DNA of 36,114 bases, taken from contig CAYLNH010000039.1 of assembly GCA_964384625.1 (NCBI GenBank), forward strand, positions 1-36,114, given 5' to 3'. The position numbers and the translations under genes are program-made. Under the pieces are notes generated by a model. It saw nothing but the letters and a program-made list of their open reading frames with translations, was not told where the DNA came from and made no database searches. Source of the stretch: CAYLNH01 sp964384625 (GTDB lineage Bacteria; Verrucomicrobiota; Lentisphaeria; JABSQK01). Of this stretch, positions 1-8,377 are shown one piece after another (the first letter of the stretch is position 1; every line of letters begins with the position of its first letter).

Positions 1-36
1 ATACACGGAAAAGACATTGCCTGTCCCAAGATCATC

Positions 37-213
37 TTAATTCAGCGCCATTCCCATGTAGTCCCCCTGCTTACTTCGACGGCTGTAGACTTCCACGTAA
101 TCCGACGGCAAGCCCACAGAGCTGTCAGCGGCGAAGTAGATATACGGCACGGCCAGCAGACACAGCGCCAGCAAGGCGAGTTTGTTGAGCGCCCGCAGTT
201 TGGGCTTCTTCAT
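37..213 (-). CDS. possible small single-pass membrane protein (58 aa)
   Basis: I do not recognise this protein. The frame starts at ATG 213 with a basic N-terminus (MKKPKLRALNK), followed by a hydrophobic segment at about residues 12-28 and a polar tail ending at TAA 37-39. That layout fits a small inner-membrane protein or an uncleaved signal anchor. It lies about 180 bp downstream of the sulfatase on the same strand, separated from it by a strong inverted repeat, so it may be the last gene of the IclR-sulfatase operon or independent. A longer upstream extension of the frame reads through the inverted repeat and is unlikely to be translated. No clear Shine-Dalgarno precedes the ATG. It could be a chance ORF; the basic-hydrophobic-polar pattern is the only support. 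Confidence 0.4.
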   Translation of the reverse strand: MKKPKLRALNKLALLALCLLAVPYIYFAADSSVGLPSDYVEVYSRRSKQGDYMGMALN

Positions 214-293
214 ACGGTCTCTCGAGTTTCCGGTAGACTGCCGCAGGCGGCAGGCCAAATCAACGCTCATCCACCCAAATGGCGGAGGCGCTG

Positions 294-377
294 TCCGACT
301 CGTAGCGCGGGCCTCTGTCCCGCGTCTGGGTAGCGTCGACTGACGGAACGCGGGACAGAGGCCCGCGCTGCGTCGGA
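294..377. repeat. long inverted repeat (hairpin) just after the sulfatase stop
   Basis: Two 22-nt arms at 304-325 and 348-369 are perfect reverse complements, built on CGCGGGCCTCTGTCCCGCG. Outer arms TCCGAC (294-299) and GTCGGA (372-377) extend the stem after short unpaired bases. It begins 17 nt after the stop of the sulfatase (394-396). It could act as a terminator, an mRNA-stabilising structure, or be a copy of a dispersed REP-like element. There is no T-tract, so simple intrinsic termination is uncertain. Confidence 0.85.
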
Positions 378-393
378 GCTGTCCAGCCAACAT

Positions 394-1935
394 CTACAGG
401 TAATTCCGGTGTCCCAGCTCCGTGCGCAACCGGTCCGGACTGACCTTGCCGTCGGCGTTCGGACAGTGTTTGTAGCGCTGAATGCGCTGCCAGTTGCCGG
501 TGGCAGCACTGCCCTTGTCGCCGAGACCGTGGACCGTTGACGGTCGCGTCGTTGTGATCAGCCAGTTGAGCAGGTCGCTCTTCAGCTCATTGACGACGGT
601 CTCATACTCGCCCTCGAAGTACAGGTTCTTCATCTCCCACGGATCGGCTTCCAGATCATAGAGCTCCCCGAAACCGTCGGGATAGTTCGCCGGGAAGTAC
701 TCGTCTGCATACCAGACCAGGCGGTACTTGCCCTTGCGCACGGACCGGCTCCAGGCGAACTCCGTGACGGCAATCTTGCGGACCTCGCCCGACTGCCCAT
801 GCAGGATCGGCGAGATGTCTTTGCCGTCGCTGGTCTCCATCGGGTCCACATTGGTCAGGCTGCAGAGCGTACTCGTGACATCGACGGTTTCGACGAGTTC
901 CTGAGCGACGTGCCCCGCCTTGATTCTGCCGGGCGCCCACCAGACCATCGGGATGCGGGTGATCGCGTCGTGGCAGATGCCGGGCGCCTTTTCCATGATG
1001 CCGTGTTCGGTGGCGTAGTCGCCATGGTCGGAGGAGTAGACCACGATCGTGTTGTCGGCGATGCCCGCTTCTTTGATGTGGTCGAGCATGCGGCCGACGG
1101 CGGCATCGACCTGGCTGATCGCCGCCAGGTAGCCGCGGAGCTTGCGCCGGCGTGCCGCTTCGAAGGTCTTCGGTTCAATCAACGGCCAGTCGCGCGTGCG
1201 CCATCCCTCGGCCGTCTGCACCAGATTCGGCGCCTGATCGACCATCTCATAGTCGGCGTTGGGCGGCAAGGTCAGTTCCATCCCTTCATGGAGATCCCAG
1301 AACTCCTGACACGGCGCCGTACACTGATGCGGCCGCGGTAACGAGGCGTGCAGGCAAAACGGTCTGCCCTCTTGCTGCGCCTGCTGCATCAGCGCGACGA
1401 TCTTGTTGGCGATCCAGCCTTCCTGGCATTCGTCGAACGTCAGCGTCGTCGGCCGGCCTTCCATGGACTGCCGGCCCTTGGCGCCGAACTCCGGCATGCG
1501 GCCGTGGTCCTCGAGCTCGAGCTTGCCGCGCTCCTCGAGGAAGGCGGCATACTCTTTGGAACGGCCGCCGATGCTGCAGCCGCAGGTCTCGTGGTATACA
1601 TCGCAGTCGTCCTCCACCCAATACTCCGGACAGTGAATCTTACCGACTGCACCGGTGAAATAGCCGTAATGCCGGAAGTGCCCGAACATGGTCGGTAGAC
1701 CGTTCGGGTTGGGTCCGGACAGACCGTAGTAGCCGTGGTTGTGACAATACTGCCCGGAGATAAAGCACGTGCGGCTCGGTGTGCAGATCGGGTTCTGCGT
1801 GATGGCGTTGTCGAAGCGAACGCCTTCCGCGGCCATGCGGTCCAGGTTCGGTGTTTTGACATCCGGGTGGTCCTTGCAGCCGAGGACTTTCGCATTGTGC
1901 TGATCGGACAGAATGAAAAGAATGTTCGGTTTCAT
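394..1935 (-). CDS. S1-family (formylglycine-type) sulfatase
   Basis: Hydrolyses a sulfate ester, probably from a sulfated sugar. The 513-residue protein opens directly with the first core strand (MKPNILFILSDQHN; D11 and Q12 are expected Ca ligands). It carries the maturation motif CTPSR at Cys51, whose cysteine is converted to formylglycine in this family. A later SSDHGD segment supplies further metal ligands. No signal peptide is visible, so it looks cytoplasmic. ATG 1935 is chosen because MKPN is the shared N-terminus of its paralogue; a GTG at 1944 adds three residues and cannot be excluded. It is the third enzyme gene of the IclR-led operon, 19 bp after the DUF3604 gene. It shares overall layout, Cys position and a C-terminal NYL with the sulfatase at 3795-5321, so the two are probably an ancient duplication. 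Substrate unknown; the required formylglycine-generating enzyme is not in the window. Confidence 0.93.
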   Translation of the reverse strand: MKPNILFILSDQHNAKVLGCKDHPDVKTPNLDRMAAEGVRFDNAITQNPICTPSRTCFISGQYCHNHGYYGLSGPNPNGLPTMFGHFRHYGYFTGAVGKIHCPEYWVEDDCDVYHETCGCSIGGRSKEYAAFLEERGKLELEDHGRMPEFGAKGRQSMEGRPTTLTFDECQEGWIANKIVALMQQAQQEGRPFCLHASLPRPHQCTAPCQEFWDLHEGMELTLPPNADYEMVDQAPNLVQTAEGWRTRDWPLIEPKTFEAARRRKLRGYLAAISQVDAAVGRMLDHIKEAGIADNTIVVYSSDHGDYATEHGIMEKAPGICHDAITRIPMVWWAPGRIKAGHVAQELVETVDVTSTLCSLTNVDPMETSDGKDISPILHGQSGEVRKIAVTEFAWSRSVRKGKYRLVWYADEYFPANYPDGFGELYDLEADPWEMKNLYFEGEYETVVNELKSDLLNWLITTTRPSTVHGLGDKGSAATGNWQRIQRYKHCPNADGKVSPDRLRTELGHRNYL

Positions 1936-1954
1936 AGGAATCACTGATGTTTGG

Positions 1955-3757
1955 TTATTGGATCTTCACGAAGACAGGACTGGCGTAGATGATTGCGCCG
2001 TCCGTCTGGAGGGCGCGAAGATAGAAGTAGGTCTTTCCTCCGGCAGCGCCGAGGCAGGCACTGGTCGCAATGTCGAGGCCATCGGGAGACGCAACGGGAA
2101 TGACGGTGTCGTTCCCGGTGACGATCTCGAGCAACTGCAGCGGGGCTTCCAGGGACATACGGATGTTTGCGGTCAGCGCGGTGCCGGCAGGGACCTGCAG
2201 TTCATCGCCCTGCAGTGCGTTGTTGACGGTGAAACGTATGATCGCGCGCGTGCTCCAGCAGGCCCAGGTGTGCCGCGCAAACAAGGCGTCGTAAACGGCC
2301 CGGCGCTCGCGGGCCGGCGCCCAGACGCCGGTGTAGATGTTGCTGCCGTGGCCGCGCCCAATGAACGTCGGCCAGCCGGTGTGGTTGTCGGTGCCGCCGG
2401 TGAAGCCGAACTGATGCCCCGCGTCCAGCGCCGTCTGCACGCTGCCGCCGTTGCCGCTGTAATCAACGCGCCAGAGTTTTTCGTCCGGATAGTGCTCGCG
2501 TTCCTGGTTGCCGCGCACCTGGAAAATCTCCACCAGTCGCCGGTACTCGCTGCGCGGCTCCTTCCAGGGATAGGGATACCAGTAATGGCTGCCGTCGTCT
2601 TTGACCGCTTTGCTGATCGCGTTGGTGTGATGCGGAATGGCAATGAAGTCTTCGTGCTGATCCAACACGGGCGTTGAGTCGGCCGGAAAGCCCCCCTTGA
2701 ATCCGGCGCTCCCGTTGCAGACGAGGGGATGGTCGGGATCCGTGAAATAGAAATTCTCATGGCCCTGATTCGAGCTGGCTTCCCAGCCGAAGAACGTGGC
2801 GAACTCGCCGTCGGCGTTGGCAGCTTCAAGCGCCGCGACCGTGCGTTCCCAGTTGGGCCCTTGTGGATTATGATCGCCCGGCGCGACAAAATCGAGATTC
2901 AGCAGGTCGCGCGCCGTGTCCAATGCGACTTCGATATCGCGCATGCCGTCACCCGAAATATTCGTATGCCAGTGGATCTCGCCGAACAGCGGCAGGAGGT
3001 CCTTTGTCTGCAGCCAGACGGGGTTGGATGTGACAAGGAGGTCCTTACCGTCTTTGCGGGCGTTGTTGATCCCGTCACCTTCAGTAAGGTCCTCCTGGCC
3101 AATGCGCGCGGTCAGTCGCAAGACCTCCTTCCCCGGTGGTGGCGAAAGGTGAGCAATCCTGGGGTGTTCAACCGCGCCTTCCCAGACGGTTGCACCGGCC
3201 ACTTGCAAGGCCACAGGAGTTTCTGCCGCAAACGCAGTGGGATAGCCCTTGCCGTCCATCGGCGCCAGCAGCACCCGGACGGAACCGTCGGTCTCGGCGC
3301 CGGGTCGAGCCCAGATAAACAACCGTTCGGCCCGGCCGGCGGCAACGCGCAACGTCACCGGCCCGCCCAGCATCAAGCCGCGCTCTGCTTCGTGCAGCGC
3401 CAGGTGGATCGGGAACTCGCCGCCGGCAATCCCGGTCACCAGCGCTGTCACACGGAAGCAAACGTTTTGTCCGGCCGCCACGGCACGGCCGAGCCGGAAG
3501 CGGGCGATGGCGCGCTTGGGATTGTGCTTGGCGATGTCATTGAACGATAGTTGTTCCTTGACGCGCCAGATCAGTTCATTGTCGTCGTCGCCATCAAAGT
3601 CGATCCAGCGAACGGAAATCAGCGTGCGTAGATTCGCGCCGCGCAGTTCGACTTCCGTGCCGTCTGCGATGTCCGTCTGCGATGTCCATTGCAGGGTCCA
3701 CGTCGATGGTTCGGTATCGGTCGTCCTGGCGTTGCCGTCTTTGAGAATTGTCAGCAT
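1955..3757 (-). CDS. DUF3604 / CehA-McbA-like metallohydrolase (PHP-type)
   Basis: About 600 residues. The C-terminal half has PHP-like metal-binding motifs: GEIHWHTN (an H-x-H at about residues 262 and 264), DFVAPGDHN, FFGWEAS, IPHHTN and TGGTDNHTG. These fit the DUF3604 / CehA-McbA group, distant PHP-fold hydrolases whose members often sit in polysaccharide and sulfatase loci. The N-terminal 250 residues look beta-rich and may be an accessory domain. There is no signal peptide. The start could be GTG 3784 (10 bp after the upstream stop) or ATG 3757; I prefer ATG 3757, preceded by a weak GTGAG. The gene is sandwiched between two sulfatases in one operon, which suggests it acts on the same substrate. 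The reaction cannot be deduced from sequence; phosphoester, carbamate or another ester hydrolysis are all possible. Confidence 0.85.
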   Translation of the reverse strand: MLTILKDGNARTTDTEPSTWTLQWTSQTDIADGTEVELRGANLRTLISVRWIDFDGDDDNELIWRVKEQLSFNDIAKHNPKRAIARFRLGRAVAAGQNVCFRVTALVTGIAGGEFPIHLALHEAERGLMLGGPVTLRVAAGRAERLFIWARPGAETDGSVRVLLAPMDGKGYPTAFAAETPVALQVAGATVWEGAVEHPRIAHLSPPPGKEVLRLTARIGQEDLTEGDGINNARKDGKDLLVTSNPVWLQTKDLLPLFGEIHWHTNISGDGMRDIEVALDTARDLLNLDFVAPGDHNPQGPNWERTVAALEAANADGEFATFFGWEASSNQGHENFYFTDPDHPLVCNGSAGFKGGFPADSTPVLDQHEDFIAIPHHTNAISKAVKDDGSHYWYPYPWKEPRSEYRRLVEIFQVRGNQEREHYPDEKLWRVDYSGNGGSVQTALDAGHQFGFTGGTDNHTGWPTFIGRGHGSNIYTGVWAPARERRAVYDALFARHTWACWSTRAIIRFTVNNALQGDELQVPAGTALTANIRMSLEAPLQLLEIVTGNDTVIPVASPDGLDIATSACLGAAGGKTYFYLRALQTDGAIIYASPVFVKIQ

Positions 3758-3794
3758 TGAACTCACTGCAAAGGTTCGCTTCACAGCCCATTCG

Positions 3795-5321
3795 TTAGAG
3801 GTAGTTCAGGTTCATGTCGTCGCGGTTCCGCGGCTGAATCGGGTTGGGCGCGCGGCCGTCGGAACAGAGGGGATAGGAGCGGGCACCGAAGCGCTCGCCG
3901 TCGTAAACGACGGGCTGGGTTGTGGTGACCCGGGTCGTGCGGATGAGCCAGTCCAGCAGCCGGCGGCGGCCTTCCTGCACCACATCACTGCAGGCCGGAT
4001 CCGCGTAGAGATTCTGCGTCTCGCCGGGGTCTTCTGCCATATTGTAGAGTTCGCCGGCTTCTTCCTCGCCGAACATGCCGGCGGGATAGTGCACCAGGCG
4101 CCACTTGTCCCAGCGGATGGATTTGGCATAGGCGTTCTCAGTCACCACCTGATCGTGGACGGCGACCGCTTCGCCGCGCAGCAGCGGGGTCAGGTCTCGG
4201 CCGTCCGCCGATTCGAACGCAGGCAGATCGCACAGCTTCGTGATGGTCGGCACCATGTCTACATTCTCCACGAGTTCCCTGCAGACACGGCCGACCGACG
4301 TGACGCCGGGGCCACGCCAGATCATGGGCACGCGACACACCGCGTCGGAGCAGATGCCCGGCGCCTTCTCAAGAATGCCGTGGACGGTATGATAGCCGCC
4401 GTGGTCGCCGCCGTAGATCACGATCGTATTGTCCGCCAGACCGTTCTCGTCCAGGTGGTCCAGCAGCATGCCGAAGACATCGTCGATCTGGCTGACGCAG
4501 GCCAGCGTCCCGCGCCAGGCGCGTCTGGGGCCCGCCAGTTCGTCGTCATCCGGCCCGGCGCATTGCCACTTGTGCGTTTTGGCATGGGCCCACATGCGCC
4601 GGAAGTTCGGCGGGCGGGACGCCGGTTCCTGTGACCAGGTCGGCGGCAGTTTGATGTCCTCCGGATAGAGATCCAGGAACTGCTGCTGCGGGATCAGGGG
4701 ATGGTGCGGCCGCTGGAAGGCGACTTGAATGCAGAACGGCTGACCCGGGTTTTGATCCATAAACGCCATCGCCTTCCTGGCACACCAGACTTCCTGCGTT
4801 TGCTCGTAGGGCAGCTTGGAGACACACGCATCGTGGTGCAGACCCGTTTCGCCGTAGGCCCCACTGAAGTTATGCCAGCTGTCTTCCAGTTCGCGCAGGC
4901 CCCGTCCCTCCAGTCCGCTCAGGAACTCTGAGTCGCCAATGATGCCGTCGACATTTTCATAGCTGTCGCCGAACTCATCCAGGTCATCGGCCAGCCAGTT
5001 GCGCGGGCGGTTGGGCAGATGGAGTTTGCCGTAGGCCGCCGTGCGATAGCCGTGTGCCCGGCAATGCCGCATCAGATTCGGCAGTCCGGCATTCGCCGGC
5101 CCCGATAAACCATAGTAGCCGTGATTGTGGCAATACTGGCCGGACAGGATACTGACGCGGCTGGGCGTGCAGATCGTGTTCTGGGTGTAAGCCTGAGAGA
5201 AACGAACGCCGCTCGCAGCGAACCGGTCGAAGTTCGGCGTAAGCGCCTGGGCGTGGCCGGCGCAGCCAAGCTGCGTCGCGTTGTGCTGGTCCGCCAGGAC
5301 CATGAGGATATTGGGTTTCAT
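3795..5321 (-). CDS. S1-family (formylglycine-type) sulfatase
   Basis: 508 residues, starting MKPNILMVLADQHN with D11 and Q12 as likely metal ligands. The maturation motif CTPSR has its cysteine at residue 51, exactly as in the sulfatase at 394-1935. A GGDHGG segment corresponds to the later metal-site motif. There is no signal peptide. ATG 5321 is preferred by homology to the paralogue; the frame is open ten codons further upstream but that would run into the end of the iclR gene. It starts 26 bp after iclR and is followed 37 bp later by the DUF3604 gene, so the three are probably co-transcribed. Two related but distinct sulfatases in one operon suggest removal of sulfates at different positions of one substrate. 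Exact specificity unknown. Confidence 0.93.
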   Translation of the reverse strand: MKPNILMVLADQHNATQLGCAGHAQALTPNFDRFAASGVRFSQAYTQNTICTPSRVSILSGQYCHNHGYYGLSGPANAGLPNLMRHCRAHGYRTAAYGKLHLPNRPRNWLADDLDEFGDSYENVDGIIGDSEFLSGLEGRGLRELEDSWHNFSGAYGETGLHHDACVSKLPYEQTQEVWCARKAMAFMDQNPGQPFCIQVAFQRPHHPLIPQQQFLDLYPEDIKLPPTWSQEPASRPPNFRRMWAHAKTHKWQCAGPDDDELAGPRRAWRGTLACVSQIDDVFGMLLDHLDENGLADNTIVIYGGDHGGYHTVHGILEKAPGICSDAVCRVPMIWRGPGVTSVGRVCRELVENVDMVPTITKLCDLPAFESADGRDLTPLLRGEAVAVHDQVVTENAYAKSIRWDKWRLVHYPAGMFGEEEAGELYNMAEDPGETQNLYADPACSDVVQEGRRRLLDWLIRTTRVTTTQPVVYDGERFGARSYPLCSDGRAPNPIQPRNRDDMNLNYL

Positions 5322-5347
5322 AGGGTCCGGAAGTTGAGGGTTGACGG

Positions 5348-6109
5348 TCAAGTCGGCACGGAAAGGGATTCGGTCAGGCGGTCGGCATGCCGGCGCAGCA
5401 GGGCGCCGAATGTCGGGAGTTCAGCGTCGGGAATCGTGTACGGCGTGCCGCCGAGTGTCAGACAGCCGATGACATTGCCGCCGGCATACACCGGAGCGGC
5501 AAGGCGCCGGACACCGGGAAGGCTCGTGCAGTCGTCATAGGCAAAGCCCCGGCGAGAGGCGAAATCCAATTGACGCTGGACCGCCGCCCAGCGCCGGTCC
5601 CGTTTGGCCGCCCGGATGAACGCCTGCCGGCCGGTCTCGGCAAGACTCCGGAAGAAATAGAGACTCCACGGACAGCCGTAATTCAGCCCGCCCCGATTGC
5701 CGACCGGCTGCATGACAACCGCTGCCGGGTGCATCTCCTTGGCCACCACTTCGGTCTGATTGCCGTCCCAATAGAATGCTGTCGCCGTGTTGCCCGTCTG
5801 CTCCATCAGCTCTTTCAGCAGCGGCAGCGCCGCCAGCCGGAACTTCTGCTTCATGGTGCCGGCGAGCAGGAGTTGATTCAACTTCGGTCCGAGACGGTAA
5901 CCGTTGTCGGCCTTGGCGACATAGCCCTCCTCGCGCAGGGCCTGCAGCAACCGCGCTGCCGTCGCTCGCGGAATGTCGACGCCGGCAAGGACCTCCTGGA
6001 AGCCGATCTCGCCTTCGGCGGCGGCAATACTCTCGAGCATCCGCAGCCCGCGCCGCAACGCCGGCACACTCTTCTTCTTCTTCTTCTTCTTCTTGTCTGC
6101 AGATGTCAT
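5348..6109 (-). CDS. IclR-family transcriptional regulator
   Basis: 253 residues. An N-terminal winged helix-turn-helix (about residues 15-75, including IPRATAARLLQALREEGYV) is followed by an IclR effector domain (about 85-250, with GCPWSLYFF, AAPVYAGGNVIGCLTLGG and a C-terminal helix). ATG 6109 is preceded by AGGTCTCAC, a plausible ribosome site; the longer open frame upstream is not typical protein. The N-terminal tail has eight consecutive lysines encoded by (AAG)8. As first gene of the operon with two sulfatases and a DUF3604 hydrolase it is the obvious local regulator. Members usually sense small aromatic or sugar-derived ligands; the ligand here is unknown. Confidence 0.92.
   Translation of the reverse strand: MTSADKKKKKKKKSVPALRRGLRMLESIAAAEGEIGFQEVLAGVDIPRATAARLLQALREEGYVAKADNGYRLGPKLNQLLLAGTMKQKFRLAALPLLKELMEQTGNTATAFYWDGNQTEVVAKEMHPAAVVMQPVGNRGGLNYGCPWSLYFFRSLAETGRQAFIRAAKRDRRWAAVQRQLDFASRRGFAYDDCTSLPGVRRLAAPVYAGGNVIGCLTLGGTPYTIPDAELPTFGALLRRHADRLTESLSVPT
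6071..6094. repeat. trinucleotide microsatellite (CTT)8 within iclR
   Basis: Eight perfect CTT units on the plus strand encode Lys x8 on the minus strand, just before the HTH domain. Unit gain or loss would keep the frame and change only the length of the basic tail. Confidence 0.95.
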
Positions 6110-6391
6110 ATGTGAGACCTGAAAACTCAGATATGATACTTTGATCGAGATACGGACGTTGTCAATGGCAAGGGCGGAATTCGGTTGATTAGCTGAATTG
6201 CGGCCGGTTCTTGTGCCGTGGACTGGATGCGCAGCAGGAGGGATGGGTCCGGAAGATACGGGTGAGGGCGGTCTGCAGCCCGGCCGGCAGGTCGCAGGCA
6301 ACGTCCAGTCAGTACCGGATCGTCACCGGATTCGGGTTTCAGATGCCGCAGTCCACAGGGGGGAAACGGCGTTTCATCGGGTCCGGTCGAT
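6110..6391 (-). promoter_or_regulatory. intergenic region upstream of the iclR-sulfatase operon
   Basis: This 282-bp stretch separates iclR from the stop of the upstream pseudopilin gene. On the minus strand a perfect TTGACA (6160-6165) lies 50 bp before the iclR ATG. The best -10-like hexamer, TATCAT (6133-6138), is 21 bp away, longer than normal, so this promoter is tentative. The rest, toward 6391, shows no convincing ORF or strong terminator. Confidence 0.35.
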
Positions 6392-7189
6392 CTACCAGTA
6401 CATCAACACTTCGCTGCGGTCGGCGAAGGCGTTGTCGCCGTAGATGTCGCGCCAGATCCGGGCGTGATAGAGCGGCGGACCGTGCCACTCGACATGGCCG
6501 TCGGTATAGGCGGAACTCCCGCCGGCACGCGCGTCGTAGTCATGTTGCGCGTGATTGGCCTGAAACGGGAGATAGGGGGTACTGGACCCGTCGTTCGGGT
6601 GGTTCGGTGCCGCCCAGGACTTGTCCGCCGCCAGGATGTCCTCGGCGCCGGACTCGGTGAGTCGCCGGGCCAGCAGGAACGGGGGCGTGCCGGCGGGCGG
6701 ATAGTTATCCGGGTCGATGTGACGCCAGCGCGCCCAGGTCGCGCCGCTGAGGTACTTGTAGTGGCGTTCGAGACCGGCAAACAGGGCGTAGTCGATCTCC
6801 CAGAGATCATAAGAAGACGCGTTGCCCCGGCGAAATTCGTCGGGGGCCGCCGGCTTGGTCTCCGCCCGATGACTGGGGCAGTAGTAGATCCACGAGGTCG
6901 TGCCGTACTCCAGCAGCGGCCCGCGAATGTCTTGATGATAACTGCCGCCATAGGTCGGGTTGCTGTAGGCGACCGTCCGCGGGGTCTGTTCGTTGTGATA
7001 GAGATACCAGCCGTCGTTCTCGTCGGCGTAGTTGTGATAGGCCATCGTAATCTGGCGCAGATTGGCAATGCAGACCGCCCGGCGCCCGCGCTCGCGCGCC
7101 TGACCCAGAACCGGCAGCAGCAGGGCCGCCAGGATGGCGATGATGGCAATGACCACCACCAACTCAATGAGGGTGAAACAGCGTTTCAT
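6392..7189 (-). CDS. type II/IV pseudopilin-like protein (prepilin N-terminal methylation domain)
   Basis: 265 residues with a class III prepilin leader: MKRC|FTLIELVVVIAIIAIL, with the +5 glutamate of FTLIE and a hydrophobic helix to about residue 27. The usual glycine before the cleavage site is replaced by cysteine. The remainder is a soluble domain with a CxSH-like segment (YYCPSH) and a late YTDGHVEWH segment, resembling the DG-containing pseudopilin-like proteins that are very numerous in Lentisphaerota and Planctomycetota. It would be processed by a prepilin peptidase and placed in the inner membrane or an extracytoplasmic filament. No other pilus or secretion genes are nearby. The ATG overlaps the gntR stop (ATGA at 7186-7189), indicating translational coupling to the regulator. 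Function unknown. Confidence 0.88.
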   Translation of the reverse strand: MKRCFTLIELVVVIAIIAILAALLLPVLGQARERGRRAVCIANLRQITMAYHNYADENDGWYLYHNEQTPRTVAYSNPTYGGSYHQDIRGPLLEYGTTSWIYYCPSHRAETKPAAPDEFRRGNASSYDLWEIDYALFAGLERHYKYLSGATWARWRHIDPDNYPPAGTPPFLLARRLTESGAEDILAADKSWAAPNHPNDGSSTPYLPFQANHAQHDYDARAGGSSAYTDGHVEWHGPPLYHARIWRDIYGDNAFADRSEVLMYW

Positions 7190-7983
7190 CTTCCGTCTCG
7201 CTTTCGCCCGTTTCCGGCGTAATTGCTTTCGAGCTGGTGCAGGTGTGATTCCGTGACCGGCGACAGGTCGTCGAGATCAATTCCCGCCGCCGCCCGCCGG
7301 CGGTCGCGCCAGTCCAGAAAGGCCAGAGCGCTCTCCTTGCCTCGCTGCAGGTGCGCCGCCATCGTTGTGCGCGCCGCCTCGGCGTCGCGTTGTTCCAGGG
7401 CCCGAACCACCGCGCAATGTTCCTCGTGGGCCCGGCGCAAGCGGTCCAGCATCTCGGCCGGCAGGTCCTTGCGGCGCCCGAGAGCACGGCTCAGGATGCG
7501 GAAGCTGGAAACAATCCGCAGAAGCGAACGGTTCCCGGCGCTGCGCAGGATTTGCAGGTGGAACTTCGTTTCCAATGTGGCGTTCTTCTGCAAGGTTCGG
7601 ATCTGCTGTGCGGGCGGTCCGCCAACCGCCTCCTCAAGGAGGGCCGCCATCTGTTGAAGCAGATGTTTGATCTCCGCCAACTGCGACGCGTCGATGCGCT
7701 CCGCGGCCCACGCCGCCGCCGCCGGCTCGAGCACCAGCCGCAAGTCGTAGAGCTCCGCTAACTCGAGGCGGGAGGTCTCCCGCACATAGGTGCCCTTCTT
7801 CGGGACAACCGTAAGAACGCCCTCCGACTCCAGCCAGCGAATCGCTTCGCGCACCGGCGTCCGGCTGGTCCCCAGTTCCTTCGCCAGCGTCAACTCGGAC
7901 AGCGCCTGGTTCTCAACCAGTTCGCCGCACTCGATCTTCGCCCGGATATGCCGGTATGCCCGTTGTGCCAGTTTCGTCGCCAC
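7186..7983 (-). CDS. GntR-family transcriptional regulator (FCD/FadR subfamily)
   Basis: 265 residues. The N-terminal GntR winged helix spans about residues 5-75 (LTLAKELGTSRTPVREAIRW, then EGVLTVVPKKGTYV), and an all-helical FCD ligand domain about 85-225. FCD regulators commonly sense sugar acids or carboxylates through a metal site. ATG 7983 is the natural start. A perfect palindrome CTTGTATACAAG lies 18 bp upstream and matches the TTGT-N2-ACAA style of FadR-type operators, so autoregulation is likely. Its only co-transcribed partner is the pseudopilin gene, with which it overlaps by 4 bp. Confidence 0.93.
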   Translation of the reverse strand: MATKLAQRAYRHIRAKIECGELVENQALSELTLAKELGTSRTPVREAIRWLESEGVLTVVPKKGTYVRETSRLELAELYDLRLVLEPAAAAWAAERIDASQLAEIKHLLQQMAALLEEAVGGPPAQQIRTLQKNATLETKFHLQILRSAGNRSLLRIVSSFRILSRALGRRKDLPAEMLDRLRRAHEEHCAVVRALEQRDAEAARTTMAAHLQRGKESALAFLDWRDRRRAAAGIDLDDLSPVTESHLHQLESNYAGNGRKRDGR

Positions 7984-8000
7984 AGGACCTCTCAGTCAAT

Positions 8001-8012
8001 CTTGTATACAAG
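8001..8012. promoter_or_regulatory. putative GntR operator CTTGTATACAAG (copy 1)
   Basis: A perfect 12-bp palindrome 18 bp upstream of the gntR start, of the form bound by FCD-type GntR regulators. Its position suggests autorepression. The same 12 bases recur at 8378-8389. Confidence 0.7.
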
Positions 8013-8194
8013 TATAGCGTTCGTTCATTTACTTTGCAAGCCTATTCCTGTGCCAAAGTAAGCCCTCAACTACTGTCCTGCGCGGTCCGCCTAGAGATCC
8101 CGCACCCTCTTGAGCGCCGAAGCCTTGGCGAAGGAGTTCGCGGTGCGGAGTTTCAGGATCGGTCACCTACACCAGACAGCCACCTCCAGTTCCC

Positions 8195-8242
8195 GTTTTC
8201 CCGCCGCTTTGGCCGGCGCGCCGGCCAAAGCGGCGGGAAAAC
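8195..8242. repeat. perfect 48-bp palindrome
   Basis: Arms 8195-8218 and 8219-8242 are exact reverse complements with no loop, centred on GGCGCGCC. It would extrude a cruciform or form a very stable RNA hairpin and could terminate transcription from either side. Confidence 0.95.
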
Positions 8243-8377
8243 AGAGGAGGTGTGCAGACTTCATACCGGTGACAGATCCGCAAGTACCGCAGGTTCCCAA
8301 CCTCTTGAGAACCGGGACTCGAGGCAAAGAAGGGCAGTAATCGAGGGCTTACGTGCCAAATCTTGGGTATTGGGAAG

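Noticed and set aside
6110..6301. N-terminal extension of the IclR protein
   Set aside because: The added 64 residues are Pro/Arg-rich, not family-like, and span the promoter candidate.
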